Positions 17,600 to 25,729 of a DNA stretch of 42,218 bases are shown here, piece by piece (position 1 is the first letter of the stretch; every line of letters starts with the position of its first letter). This stretch comes from a virus. Under the pieces are notes generated by a model. The model searched no databases. It saw nothing but the letters and a program-made list of their open reading frames with translations, and had not been told where the DNA came from. The DNA is taken from positions 1 through 42,218 of the IMG/VR virus record IMGVR_UViG_3300021379_000877; one strand, written 5' to 3'. The position numbers and the translations under genes were made by a program.

Positions 17600-18262
17600 T
17601 TACTCTTTACCTGCGCCGTACATTTCTTTTAACTCATCCATTTTCTTAGCATAAGCCTCTTTCATCTCATTACAGTGAGCCTCATACATTTCTTGAGTTA
17701 ATTCTGTTTCTTTAACTTCACCGTAACCCTCTTCCATTGCTTGAGCAGCAAGAGTTGCTACTAAAGCAGCGTTCTCTTTCATATACATTTCTAGAGTATG
17801 GTCTTGGTATTCGTCATTCTCGTAAGCACATGCAGCTTCTTTTACTTTTGCGTAACCTTCAGTTAGCATTTCCTCTACTGTTGCTGGTTCTTCTGACTTG
17901 ACTTCTTCAGCTTCTTCTTCGCCACCTTCTTCAGGAGCTTCTTCAGGAGCTTCTTCATCGTCATCTTCATCTTCGTCATCATCGTCGTCGTCTTCATCAT
18001 CGTCATCGTCGTCGTCATCTTCGTCAGAATCGTCGTCGTCAGACTCTTCAGAATCATCAATATCGTCGTCAGAATCATCGTCTTCGTCTTCTATTTCTTC
18101 AGCAGGTGCTTCAGTACCTTCTTCACACTCTAAGCAATTGCCTTCTTCGTCAGTGCCACATGGGCACTCTTCGTTTTCTACTTCTTCTGTAGTATCTACG
18201 TTATCTTGCTCAGCCTTTAACTGAACCTGATACTCTTCGAATGATAGGATTTTTTTAGCCAT
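17600..18262 (-). CDS. Acidic prohead-core-like protein
   Basis: 220 residues. After MAKKILSFEEYQVQLKAE comes CPCGTDEEGNCLEC (about 34-47), a four-cysteine knuckle, then an almost pure Asp/Glu region (about 55-120), then a helical C-terminal third (EEMLTEGYAKVKEAACAYE, EMYEAHCNEMKEAYAKKMDELKEMYG). T4 gp67 (PIP), a small prohead core protein, is likewise Asp/Glu-rich and sits among head genes. The neighbouring capsid-targeted genes support a core role. The cysteine knuckle is not a known feature of gp67. A late-type box lies 21 nt upstream. Confidence 0.65.
   Translation of the reverse strand: MAKKILSFEEYQVQLKAEQDNVDTTEEVENEECPCGTDEEGNCLECEEGTEAPAEEIEDEDDDSDDDIDDSEESDDDDSDEDDDDDDDDEDDDDDDEDEDDDEEAPEEAPEEGGEEEAEEVKSEEPATVEEMLTEGYAKVKEAACAYENDEYQDHTLEMYMKENAALVATLAAQAMEEGYGEVKETELTQEMYEAHCNEMKEAYAKKMDELKEMYGAGKE
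17930..18100 (-). repeat. Asp/Glu codon low-complexity run
   Basis: Nearly uninterrupted GAY/GAR triplets inside the acidic core-like gene, appearing as cgt/cat/ctt triplets on the plus strand. It creates long false open frames (poly-Ser) in the opposite strand. Replication slippage may change its length between relatives. Confidence 0.8.
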
Positions 18263-18282
18263 TTTTATATAGTTTTATTTAA

Positions 18283-18292
18283 TTATATATTC
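18283..18292 (-). promoter_or_regulatory. Late-type promoter box variant GAATATATAATT
   Basis: AATATATAAT preceded by G, 21 nt upstream of the acidic core-like gene, inside a 39-nt AT-rich gap. Differs from the consensus GATATATAA by one base. Confidence 0.45.
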
Positions 18293-18301
18293 TTTTTAAT
18301 T

Positions 18302-19948
18302 TTAACATATCGCCACATCGTGTTTCAAGAAGAAAACACCATTACCAGACGAAGTATGTGTATTTCCAGCTGTACTTACACTAATAGTCCAGTAATCAAT
18401 ACCGTTGAAGCTAACGCCTCCTGACCCGCTTTGGTCCGGAGTTGTAATATTCATCGTCGCCATGCCGGCACTCTGGTATGAGAATGTGATCTGTAAATTA
18501 CCCACGGGATAATCATTCACACCGGGCGGTCGCGTTGAGCTTGCCATGAAACTAGGTTGAGCACCAGTATACTGTATAGGTACTGACCATGTCATCAGAT
18601 CTGTTCCGCCGATTCGGAATTTATCACTAGTCGAAGACCCTGTTCCACTACATACATTCGGACCATTGTTACTATCGGTGAAATACATAGTAGAGTACTG
18701 GATGTCAAAAGTGTCAGCTGGAGTGACAGTCGTTGTACTAGTAGTTAAAGAAGCACTTGGAGCTGTTACATAAACTGAAGCGTAGTTGCTTGCATCATTT
18801 GGGTTTTGTATAATTAAGTACATAGTACCTGCATCTTCATCGCCTACTAGCTCTAAAGTTTGTGCTACCGCTCCCTCTTCTACAAAAGGCTCATTTTTTG
18901 GACCTTGCGGACCTGTTGGTAAAGAGCCTGAAAGTGGGTCTTTAAACACAAATTCTACCAGTGCTTGATAGGTATCGCCCGTGCCTCCATAAGCATCATT
19001 TTCGTTGTTAATCTCTATACCATTCGGTTTATTAGGATCACTAACTATCCAATACGGGACTGTAGTACTGGTTGCACCCGTTGAGCTCGTCGACCAAAAT
19101 ACATCTACTGTATCTTGAACATCTACATCTGGATCTAACTGTACTCCAAGAGATATAAGAGATGTATTTGATTCGCTAGACATATCCAATGTATAACTCA
19201 TTTTACCTACGCCAGCTCCATTCCCGGAATTCGCAACTAGAGGTGGTAGAGCTACATCTAAGTATATAGTATCTGCGTCTGCAGGAATAAATTGCCCATA
19301 GATGCTATCCGTGTTACCACCCAATGAATGTTGATATAGTATCTCAAAAGACTCGCCTGCAGTAGGCCAATCAGATGTATTAGGAGATAATTGAAGCGAA
19401 ACGTTTTGTAGATTTATTGTTTCATTAAGATAACTAGGTTTGCCGGAAACATATTGTGCTTGACCGGAACCGCCACTTAACGTGTAAGCAACAAGCTGCC
19501 CTTGAGCGTCGTTGCCGTCAAATATAATTGGGTCACTTAGAGTCGAGCCTGTTCCTGAGAATGTTATTGAGTATATAGTTGGTTGAGTCGTCGTTGAAGT
19601 CGAAGTCGTCGTTGAAGTCGAAGTCGTCGTTGAACTCGTTGTCGTTTCACCTGCAGCAGACTGATATATTGTAAAGCTAGCCTCTAGTGTATTATCGTTT
19701 GCATAGTTCCAGTGTTGAGCCTTAATCTCACAATTTCTAGGAGTAGCGCCACCACCCGTATTATCTGATACTATAAAGTTAGTAGAACTTCCGTTAGTAC
19801 CTGATGTAGCAGATAGTTCTACCCATCCGCTTGGATTTTGAGCTGTTTTCTGTGCACTCGCTGGCACCACAACCCAACTATAGTCAGGTGAACCACTGTT
19901 ATTATTGTTAGCGTCAATTGTAACTGTTCTTGTATAAGTTCCGGGCAT
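18302..19948 (-). CDS. BACON/Ig-like surface protein with Thr/Ser linker
   Basis: 548 residues. Residues ~1-110 hold a BACON-type domain: SGWVELSATSGTNGS, then NTGGGATPRNCEI and a closing SFTIYQSAAG. A run of Thr/Ser (TTTSSTTTSTSTTT) at ~112-140 links it to several further beta-sandwich-like segments. BACON domains are typical of Bacteroidota and gut phages, where they are thought to bind glycans or mucin. No signal peptide, as expected for a virion surface protein. Late promoter box 19 nt upstream. Decoration or fibre role is inferred. Confidence 0.7.
   Translation of the reverse strand: MPGTYTRTVTIDANNNNSGSPDYSWVVVPASAQKTAQNPSGWVELSATSGTNGSSTNFIVSDNTGGGATPRNCEIKAQHWNYANDNTLEASFTIYQSAAGETTTSSTTTSTSTTTSTSTTTQPTIYSITFSGTGSTLSDPIIFDGNDAQGQLVAYTLSGGSGQAQYVSGKPSYLNETINLQNVSLQLSPNTSDWPTAGESFEILYQHSLGGNTDSIYGQFIPADADTIYLDVALPPLVANSGNGAGVGKMSYTLDMSSESNTSLISLGVQLDPDVDVQDTVDVFWSTSSTGATSTTVPYWIVSDPNKPNGIEINNENDAYGGTGDTYQALVEFVFKDPLSGSLPTGPQGPKNEPFVEEGAVAQTLELVGDEDAGTMYLIIQNPNDASNYASVYVTAPSASLTTSTTTVTPADTFDIQYSTMYFTDSNNGPNVCSGTGSSTSDKFRIGGTDLMTWSVPIQYTGAQPSFMASSTRPPGVNDYPVGNLQITFSYQSAGMATMNITTPDQSGSGGVSFNGIDYWTISVSTAGNTHTSSGNGVFFLKHDVAIC
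19586..19640 (-). repeat. 18-bp tandem repeat in Thr/Ser linker
   Basis: Plus-strand unit gtcgttgaagtcgaagtc repeats about three times with slight drift, encoding the TTTSTS linker. Likely a slippage-prone spacer between surface domains. Confidence 0.8.
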
Positions 19949-19966
19949 ATCTATTTAGTCTGTTTG

Positions 19967-19976
19967 TTTATATATC
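19967..19976 (-). promoter_or_regulatory. Late-type promoter box GATATATAAA
   Basis: Ends 19 nt upstream of the BACON-type surface protein start. Spacing is compatible with a short leader. Confidence 0.55.
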
Positions 19977-19980
19977 TAGC

Positions 19981-20274
19981 TTATTGATTTGCTTCGTTAT
20001 GTTGTATAATTGTAAACGACTGTTCCAAGCTTGGGTCACTTTGGTTGCCTCCATATCGGTGGTGTCTCACTGAGAACGTAACCTCTCTAGTTAGTCCAGC
20101 TGTACCTGTTACAAAATCATCTGCATCGAACTGCCATACGTTTGATCCAGGGCTTGTTTCTGTAGGAGTTACCCAACCAGTTGGACCAACCCAAGTTGCT
20201 ATCCATTCATAAGTATCTCCGTTTTCAGCAGCATCCCCTGTAAAGGTTACTGTTTTTGTTGCTACGATTGCCAT
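19981..20274 (-). CDS. Single BACON-like domain protein
   Basis: 97 residues forming one BACON-like beta-sandwich: PTGWVTPTETSPGSNVW, then GLTREVTFSVRHHRYGG and the closing FTIIQHNE. It parallels the first domain of the larger neighbour, suggesting duplication. No signal peptide. It may be a head decoration protein or an accessory adhesin. ACTATAAAC 13 nt upstream could be a weak late box. Confidence 0.65.
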   Translation of the reverse strand: MAIVATKTVTFTGDAAENGDTYEWIATWVGPTGWVTPTETSPGSNVWQFDADDFVTGTAGLTREVTFSVRHHRYGGNQSDPSLEQSFTIIQHNEANQ

Positions 20275-20290
20275 AGTTTAATTTGTATGT

Positions 20291-22372
20291 TTATAGTGTT
20301 TCAATTTGGTTATCCTTCATCCATGTTTCTAGCTTCTCAACAGCTGCGTTAAATATTCTGCTTCTGTTAGTCTCCATACCGAAGTTGTTGAAGTATTCTT
20401 TCATTAGATAATAAGCTGGTTCGATTGACTCGCCGTTCGCTTGCATATCTCTAATATGTTTACTAACTTCTAGTGCAGCCACCGCGCCCATCCAGAAGAA
20501 CATGGTGTAACCAGTTATATCATTCCAGAATCTTTGGATAAATTTGTAACCCATTTCACCGAACTCTTTCTTACCTTTATCACCATAAGCATATAGTTCA
20601 GATCTAGTCTTGTTGTCGAAAGAGCCTAACCAAATAGACATATAGTGGTGTTCACCTTTATAGACCTTGTCCATGAAACCACCATCAATAATCTCTTTTG
20701 ATTTTACTTTAATCCATTTTGGGTATTTAATCTTACCATTCTCTTTAACCCACTTGCCATACTCATAAGAGCCTAGGCTTTCGTTAACCACCGATTCACT
20801 AAATAAAGTTTCTCCAGTACCAGACTCAATGCTTATTACAGCATTAGGATATTCTTTTTGTAATTCATTAAATACTGCAGGAACCGCAGCTGGCGTATCA
20901 ACTAATTCTTGTTTAACAACCATACCACTACTAATTACTACAATACTTACAGGATAACTTCCTTTCTTTGCAGCTTTATGGATTGCACCTCTTTTAGCTT
21001 CATGTAGTGGTCTAATGTATTTCATTTGCTTTGACTCTTTCATAGCGTCTATTTCTTTTGATTTTTCAATTGCCCAATCAACACCTTCATCTCCACCCCA
21101 GATTAACCAAGCTACATAGCCGTTATCTTTCCAAGGTTCGTCTTTATGTTCTGGTGCAATTTTAGAATTCTTTCTGTGTCTATTAAATGCAGACATTCTC
21201 TTAACTGTATCTGCTGAGATCTTTTCACCTTTAGCTAGTTGATGAGCTCTTGCCCAACCAACTGGAGTTCCAGCAGGTACTTCATCTCTGCCATACTTCT
21301 CTTTCCAATCAATGGCCATCTGTGCATTCTTCTTTGCAGCAGCCGGATAATCATCATAAGAGTCTTCTTCGTTTAATACAGACTCTTTAAGGTCCATATC
21401 AAGTTCTTTACTAATTTTCTTTAGATCTTTATCATTATCGTAGAATACTTTGACCCATTCAGGCTGTTGACTCTGAGGTCTCGATACAGGTATATAATTA
21501 ATTTGAACATACTTGTCACCTCTTCTAGTTTGACCATACTCAACACCTAAATGCTGGTAAACCTTTTCCTTTTCAAGGCTATCTTTAGCATTATCTAAAT
21601 AATACTTATCTATAGACTCTGGTAGAGGTATTGAATCTTCGTATCTTAGTTTTCTATATAGTTGATTAGATAGAATGTAGTTACTAGCGAAATCTTCTAA
21701 TTCTTTTTCACTACCAAACCTACGACCACCTTTATCAATATCATGTCCTTTATAGTAAAGGTTGTAATGAGCGCCTTTTGAATCCTCTTTAGTTTTAAGA
21801 TAAACTATATCATCATTGCCAATATATTTCTTAGGCATCTTACCTTCATTAACTGACTCTTTAATAATATTATCTAAAACCATCGCATGATAAATGTCAG
21901 AACCTACACCACTTAGGTCTTCACTGCCTAAATGTTTATTACCATACTTCTTAATATAGTTATCTTCTAGATATTCAATCTTGTCCTCTATAGACATTCT
22001 ATTAATCTTGGCTCTGTTCTTGTAAACCCATTTCTGAAATTCTAAAAGGAAAAAAGAATTGTAGAGAGGCTCTTCTAAACTCTCATCCATTTTATCAATT
22101 AAGTCTTGTCTACCTAATTGTTTGTAGACTTCTTTTCTTACCTTTTCCATTTTCTCTGCGTACTCAGGATCGTCGCCTCTATTGAAAACAACTTGTTGAG
22201 TTAGAGAACCACTGATCTTCTTTACATCTTTCTTTCTGGTCTTAATTAACCATGCTGCAAGATCCTTGATACCCAGGTCTCTAAATCTACCTTCGGCATC
22301 AGGAGCATCTGAATGATGAAATTCAGGAGCGCCTTTGGGCTTCTTCTCGTTAAGTGGTTTGATAAATCTCAT
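20291..22372 (-). CDS. Capsid-targeted polyprotein, five modules
   Basis: 693 residues. Begins MRFIKPLNE. Further (L/I/V)xE sites end at E176 (KESVNE), E335 (KESVLNE), E458 (MKYIRPLHE) and E531 (SESVVNE), so a gp21-type protease could release five proteins of roughly 167, 159, 123, 73 and 162 residues. Module 3 holds a motif common in phage proteins, GTPVGWARAHQLAKGE...TVKRMSAFNRH and AWLIWGGDEGVDWA; module 4 has KKGSYPVSIVVISSG and TPAAVPAVFNELQ, also seen in other phages. Modules 1, 2 and 5 are not recognised. Starts after GATAAATAA, near T4's late box. Packaging is inferred. Confidence 0.75.
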   Translation of the reverse strand: MRFIKPLNEKKPKGAPEFHHSDAPDAEGRFRDLGIKDLAAWLIKTRKKDVKKISGSLTQQVVFNRGDDPEYAEKMEKVRKEVYKQLGRQDLIDKMDESLEEPLYNSFFLLEFQKWVYKNRAKINRMSIEDKIEYLEDNYIKKYGNKHLGSEDLSGVGSDIYHAMVLDNIIKESVNEGKMPKKYIGNDDIVYLKTKEDSKGAHYNLYYKGHDIDKGGRRFGSEKELEDFASNYILSNQLYRKLRYEDSIPLPESIDKYYLDNAKDSLEKEKVYQHLGVEYGQTRRGDKYVQINYIPVSRPQSQQPEWVKVFYDNDKDLKKISKELDMDLKESVLNEEDSYDDYPAAAKKNAQMAIDWKEKYGRDEVPAGTPVGWARAHQLAKGEKISADTVKRMSAFNRHRKNSKIAPEHKDEPWKDNGYVAWLIWGGDEGVDWAIEKSKEIDAMKESKQMKYIRPLHEAKRGAIHKAAKKGSYPVSIVVISSGMVVKQELVDTPAAVPAVFNELQKEYPNAVISIESGTGETLFSESVVNESLGSYEYGKWVKENGKIKYPKWIKVKSKEIIDGGFMDKVYKGEHHYMSIWLGSFDNKTRSELYAYGDKGKKEFGEMGYKFIQRFWNDITGYTMFFWMGAVAALEVSKHIRDMQANGESIEPAYYLMKEYFNNFGMETNRSRIFNAAVEKLETWMKDNQIETL

Positions 22373-22380
22373 ATTATTAT

Positions 22381-23397
22381 TTATCTTAGTTTAAATCCTA
22401 AATGTTTAGCTCGTGCTTCCCACTTGGTTAGGACGAGTTCTCTGGTCTTAGAGTCTACTTCTCCTAGCTCCTCTTTTGTATCTAAATATCTGTTGACAGC
22501 GTCAATCAGTTTCTCTTTTCTCTTCTTAGCTTCAAACCTTAAGCCTTGTAGATTTGCATCCACCTCTTTAGGTAGAAGCAGATAATTGTATTTAGGTAAC
22601 ATACCTGTATTAATCATCACTCTCATTATATCATCTGGCTCATTAGGTTTACCCTTTCTATAATTACCAATATCAATACCATCTTGAGTGATGTGTTCGA
22701 TCTCATGTCTTAGAGTATCTGCTAATATAAAGTAAACTTCTGACCAGTATGAAGGTAACCAATCTGGATTACAAGCAAAATCTATATTTACAAACGGATC
22801 TTGCCAATCACCATCCGAGTCCATATCACTTCCATCTGCTCCAGTAGAGTTTAAGACTTCAAAACCTTTACCCTTAAAGTAGATTGTACAGTCTAGATCG
22901 AAGGTTAAGCCTGGATTTTCTACGCTAAATGAATAATGAGAAGACTTCTTGCCTCTTTCAAAATCTAAGGCCCATTGTCTAAAGCAATCACCTAAGAGTT
23001 TATTTGAGATAGAATCTAGTTTTGTATATCTTTCAAATACATTGGACTCCATTACAAATTTATTATGTTCTAATACAAATGCTGCTGCAGTCTTTTCACC
23101 CATTCTTAACATTCTCGCTGCTCTAGAATAACCATCTAATAATTGACCTTTATAGACAACTAACTCTTGATATAAGTCATCACCACTTACTTCATACTCA
23201 TCATAGCGCTCTTCGCCAGATTTATAGTAGTCTCTAAAGTCTCTATCTTTTAATAGATCTTTTAGTTTAATAGGCTTATTCTTCCAACCATCATTAGGTA
23301 GAATATACTTGTTAATAAAATAATCCGGGATGTCAGACTCTTCTGGAGTAATATACTCAATATGATCTGCCACCTCCTGTCCAGTGAATGTATTCAT
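22381..23397 (-). CDS. ParB-like / zincin fusion protein
   Basis: 338 residues. Residues ~40-108 end in YKGQLLDGYSRAARMLRMGEK, the GxLLDGxxR pattern of ParB/sulfiredoxin-like domains. The C-terminal half has HEIEH at 231-235 and a Glu in LPKEVDAN at ~278, fitting a zincin metallopeptidase. Between them lies a beta-rich region with many Asp (GSDMDSDGDW). A GATATATAAT box 2 nt upstream and a terminator behind it make it the first gene of a late run leading into the polyprotein. The domain pair is unusual; whether both are active is unknown. Confidence 0.6.
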   Translation of the reverse strand: MNTFTGQEVADHIEYITPEESDIPDYFINKYILPNDGWKNKPIKLKDLLKDRDFRDYYKSGEERYDEYEVSGDDLYQELVVYKGQLLDGYSRAARMLRMGEKTAAAFVLEHNKFVMESNVFERYTKLDSISNKLLGDCFRQWALDFERGKKSSHYSFSVENPGLTFDLDCTIYFKGKGFEVLNSTGADGSDMDSDGDWQDPFVNIDFACNPDWLPSYWSEVYFILADTLRHEIEHITQDGIDIGNYRKGKPNEPDDIMRVMINTGMLPKYNYLLLPKEVDANLQGLRFEAKKRKEKLIDAVNRYLDTKEELGEVDSKTRELVLTKWEARAKHLGFKLR

Positions 23398-23399
23398 AT

Positions 23400-23409
23400 A
23401 TTATATATC
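23400..23409 (-). promoter_or_regulatory. Late-type promoter box GATATATAAT next to start codon
   Basis: Only AT separates the box from the ATG of the ParB-like/zincin gene. A strong terminator lies directly upstream, so this gene needs its own promoter here. Supports a near-leaderless transcript. Confidence 0.6.
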
Positions 23410-23411
23410 AC

Positions 23412-23440
23412 AAAAAAAGGGACCCCACGTTTGGGGTCCC
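23412..23440 (-). terminator. Intrinsic terminator, GC-rich 8-bp stem
   Basis: Minus-strand GGGACCCC, loop AAACGT, GGGGTCCC followed by seven T. A textbook factor-independent terminator that separates the early/repair run (23.5-27.6 kb) from the late head run downstream. Confidence 0.9.
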
Positions 23441-23476
23441 TTGCTCCTTTAGTTATCTATGTCTAGCCTAAATAAA

Positions 23477-23725
23477 TCAACTATTAACGGAGCCATCTTG
23501 AGCTACGTTCGTGCTGTCGTCTCCAGTTCTAATGAAGATCTCGTCTAATGCTTCTAAACAGTCATTAGCGTTGGCTACTTGTTCTACTAACTTCGCCATT
23601 TCTTCGATGATTTGCGGGTGTTCACCGATACCAGCTGAATTCTTAACGTATACTTCAAGGGTTGCGATTGCTTCAAGCTTCTCTGCTTGATACTTTGCTT
23701 TTAATGCGTCTACTTTTAAGTCCAT
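23477..23725 (-). CDS. Small helical unknown protein
   Basis: 82 residues, all-helical: DALKAKYQAEKLEAIATLEVYV and IIEEMAKLVEQVANANDCLEALDEIF. Resembles a short helical bundle. Ends 37 nt before the terminator, last gene of its run. Function unknown. Confidence 0.65.
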   Translation of the reverse strand: MDLKVDALKAKYQAEKLEAIATLEVYVKNSAGIGEHPQIIEEMAKLVEQVANANDCLEALDEIFIRTGDDSTNVAQDGSVNS

Positions 23726-23726
23726 A

Positions 23727-23939
23727 TTAATTTTTAGAATTTAATTTAATTTCATTGATAATGCTTTGAACTCCAGTAAAGATAATTCCAAAACCAAGAA
23801 TAGTCCAGAATTGATCTTTTCCTACATAGACAAAACTAACTAACATCCATAACAATCCAATAAAGTAAAAATACTGGTTAACGAATGATGATGTTACTAG
23901 ATTAAGTCCTGCTTTTAATGTGTTTAAAACTTTTGTCAT
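23727..23939 (-). CDS. Small two-span membrane protein
   Basis: 70 residues with hydrophobic segments at about 22-40 (YFYFIGLLWMLVSFVYV) and 45-62 (FWTILGFGIIFTGV) and charged ends. Could be an inner-membrane accessory or holin-like protein, but no lysis gene is adjacent. One base separates it from the next gene. Confidence 0.6.
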   Translation of the reverse strand: MTKVLNTLKAGLNLVTSSFVNQYFYFIGLLWMLVSFVYVGKDQFWTILGFGIIFTGVQSIINEIKLNSKN

Positions 23940-23958
23940 AATGATAATTATTTAGGGG

Positions 23959-24900
23959 TTATACTAGCTCGTTCATAAATTGTTTCACATATTTTTGAAC
24001 TGCTAACTCTTTTGCCTTCGCTTCTAGCTCGATGTCTAGATTAAGGCCATAAGTATTAATGTGTTCATAAATATAATCTGCATGTGCACGAGCCATTACA
24101 CTTGCATCCTCGTGAATTTGTTTACAAGATGAATAGTGACACAATTGCTTGATACCTTTAGGCCAAGTGGTTGAAGCCATCTTGAGAGCCTCTTCCTGTG
24201 TTAATTCACCAGGGTGACACCAGTGGTGATGATAGTCAAATGTAATTGGAATGTTAATCTTACTGTAGATACCTTGATAAAGATCTTCTACAGCATATTG
24301 TTTTTGTTTGTCGTCATTTTCTACTACAAGACGAGTACGAACTGAAGCGTCAAGTAGATGGAAGTTATCTACGAATCTCTGCATAGCCTCTTCTTTACCA
24401 CCTTGTGTAGTATTGACATGAATATTGATCGCAGCATAGGGAGTACGCGGTAGACCCATAAGGTCAAATATTTCACCGTGCTTGTTGAGATCAGCAATAG
24501 ATTTGGTGACAACGTTTTCATTTTTAGATGCGAGGACATCGAATGGTCCAGGGTGGAATGTAATCCTCTGACCGTACTCCCTAGCTAGATCGCCACAGTC
24601 TTCTAGAATAGTTTGAATAATTTTAAAGTCTTTGAGATCTGAGATATTGTACTCGGACATCCACGGCATAATATCAGAAGACATACGATAGAGCTTGATA
24701 CCATTGGCTTCATTCCATTTGATAATCTCGCGAAGATCTCGTACGTTCTGTACAATAAGTTCTGATGCATAATCCATACCCTTAGCTTCAAAGGTACGTT
24801 TAATCATAGAACGATTTGTAGTGATTGATGGCTTTTGTTGTCTGAGTTGCATATTGATGCAACAATATCCATAGTTTGTCATGTGGCTAGATTTATTCAT
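23959..24900 (-). CDS. uvsE: UV-damage endonuclease, UvsE/UVDE family
   Basis: 313 residues. TNYGYCCINMQL near the N-terminus, RMSSDIMPW, FHPGPFDVLAS, VVENDDK, FDYHHH and AHADYI are the conserved metal-site motifs of the UVDE TIM barrel. The enzyme nicks DNA 5' to UV photoproducts, starting excision repair without UvrABC. Length matches bacterial UvsE. The family usually begins at the Met seven codons in (MTNYGYCC), so the true start may be 24882. Lies in a cluster with UDG-like and nuclease genes. Confidence 0.9.
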   Translation of the reverse strand: MNKSSHMTNYGYCCINMQLRQQKPSITTNRSMIKRTFEAKGMDYASELIVQNVRDLREIIKWNEANGIKLYRMSSDIMPWMSEYNISDLKDFKIIQTILEDCGDLAREYGQRITFHPGPFDVLASKNENVVTKSIADLNKHGEIFDLMGLPRTPYAAINIHVNTTQGGKEEAMQRFVDNFHLLDASVRTRLVVENDDKQKQYAVEDLYQGIYSKINIPITFDYHHHWCHPGELTQEEALKMASTTWPKGIKQLCHYSSCKQIHEDASVMARAHADYIYEHINTYGLNLDIELEAKAKELAVQKYVKQFMNELV

Positions 24901-24909
24901 TATATGTGG

Positions 24910-25497
24910 TTATTGGTAATTGTTCCAATTTAAGAACTCTTCCCATTTGTTTTCTTTTACTAATTTCATCCAAAGATCTACATACTTTCTCTCTTTAGGT
25001 TTGAGTATGTGTCTTGGTTGTTCTGGTATTAGACGTTGTTGCTTGTCAGGATCGAACCGCTTACCTAAGGCAATTGATTTGATATGGAAGTAGAATTCTC
25101 TAGTTGTACCATCAAACTCTTCCATTTCTTCTTGAATTCGCTCTTTGCCAAGACCAAACTCTTTGTCTAATTCTTCTCTTAATTTATAGAGTAGTTTTTG
25201 CTCAGCTTCAAGGTGAGCTTTCATAATCAGATTCTGTCTCTTTCTGTATTGTTTGTTGATAGGTTGAATCTGTTCTCGGTAAGACTCTTCAGTCAACCAA
25301 GGCTTTTCTTTTCTTAGAGCTTTTTCTTTCTGTTCAAAGATTAGTTCTTCTAACATGTACTCTCTACCGAGATTGTCTACCTCATATTCACCGAACTCAA
25401 TTCTCTGTTGCAATTCACTAGCAGCCTTGTACAACATTTGCTTAGGCATCTTTCTTGTTGCCCAGAATCTTCGCCACCATGTAAACTGTCTACTCAT
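24910..25497 (-). CDS. Unknown coiled-coil protein
   Basis: 195 residues, basic at the N-terminus (MSRQFTWWRRFWATRK) and then strongly helical with Glu/Gln/Lys-rich heptads (about 40-130). The C-terminus has KPKERKYVDLWMKLVKENKWEEFLNW. No family recognised. Overlaps the previous gene by 8 nt and precedes uvsE by 9 nt, so it is co-expressed with repair genes. Confidence 0.65.
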   Translation of the reverse strand: MSRQFTWWRRFWATRKMPKQMLYKAASELQQRIEFGEYEVDNLGREYMLEELIFEQKEKALRKEKPWLTEESYREQIQPINKQYRKRQNLIMKAHLEAEQKLLYKLREELDKEFGLGKERIQEEMEEFDGTTREFYFHIKSIALGKRFDPDKQQRLIPEQPRHILKPKERKYVDLWMKLVKENKWEEFLNWNNYQ

Positions 25498-25723
25498 TTG
25501 TGTATAAGTCTAGGTTATTCTCATTCATAATACGATTGAATTCTTCTCTTACCTCTTCAAGTGTATCATATTTCTCTTGACTCATTTCATCAGGAGCATA
25601 TTTGATTTGTGCTCGTAAGTATTGGCCCATCTGCCAACAAACGTGTTTCCAATCACCGCCTTTAATGGCGTTGTTGAATTCGGGTTGGTCTTCCGGTAAG
25701 TTGAACTCTAAGATTGCTTTCAT
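25490..25723 (-). CDS. Conserved small phage protein of unknown function
   Basis: 77 residues. MKAILEFNLPEDQPEFNNAIKG, then WKHVCWQMGQYLRAQIKY and LEEVREEFNRIMNENNLDL match a pattern common in T4-like and other phage hypothetical proteins (a strand, then a Trp-containing helix and an acidic helix). Function is not known in the family. Overlaps the next gene by 8 nt. Confidence 0.75.
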   Translation of the reverse strand: MKAILEFNLPEDQPEFNNAIKGGDWKHVCWQMGQYLRAQIKYAPDEMSQEKYDTLEEVREEFNRIMNENNLDLYTNE

Positions 25724-25729
25724 ATCTCT

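Noticed and set aside
17875-18078. 67-codon Thr/Met/Lys-rich frame on the minus strand
   Set aside because: Frame-shifted reading of the same triplet run; no start context and biased composition.
17898-18224. Plus-strand 108-codon poly-Ser open frame
   Set aside because: It is the mirror of the Asp/Glu codon run in the acidic core-like gene on the other strand.
19586-19640. CRISPR-like repeat
   Set aside because: Tandem units have no spacers and encode a Thr/Ser linker.
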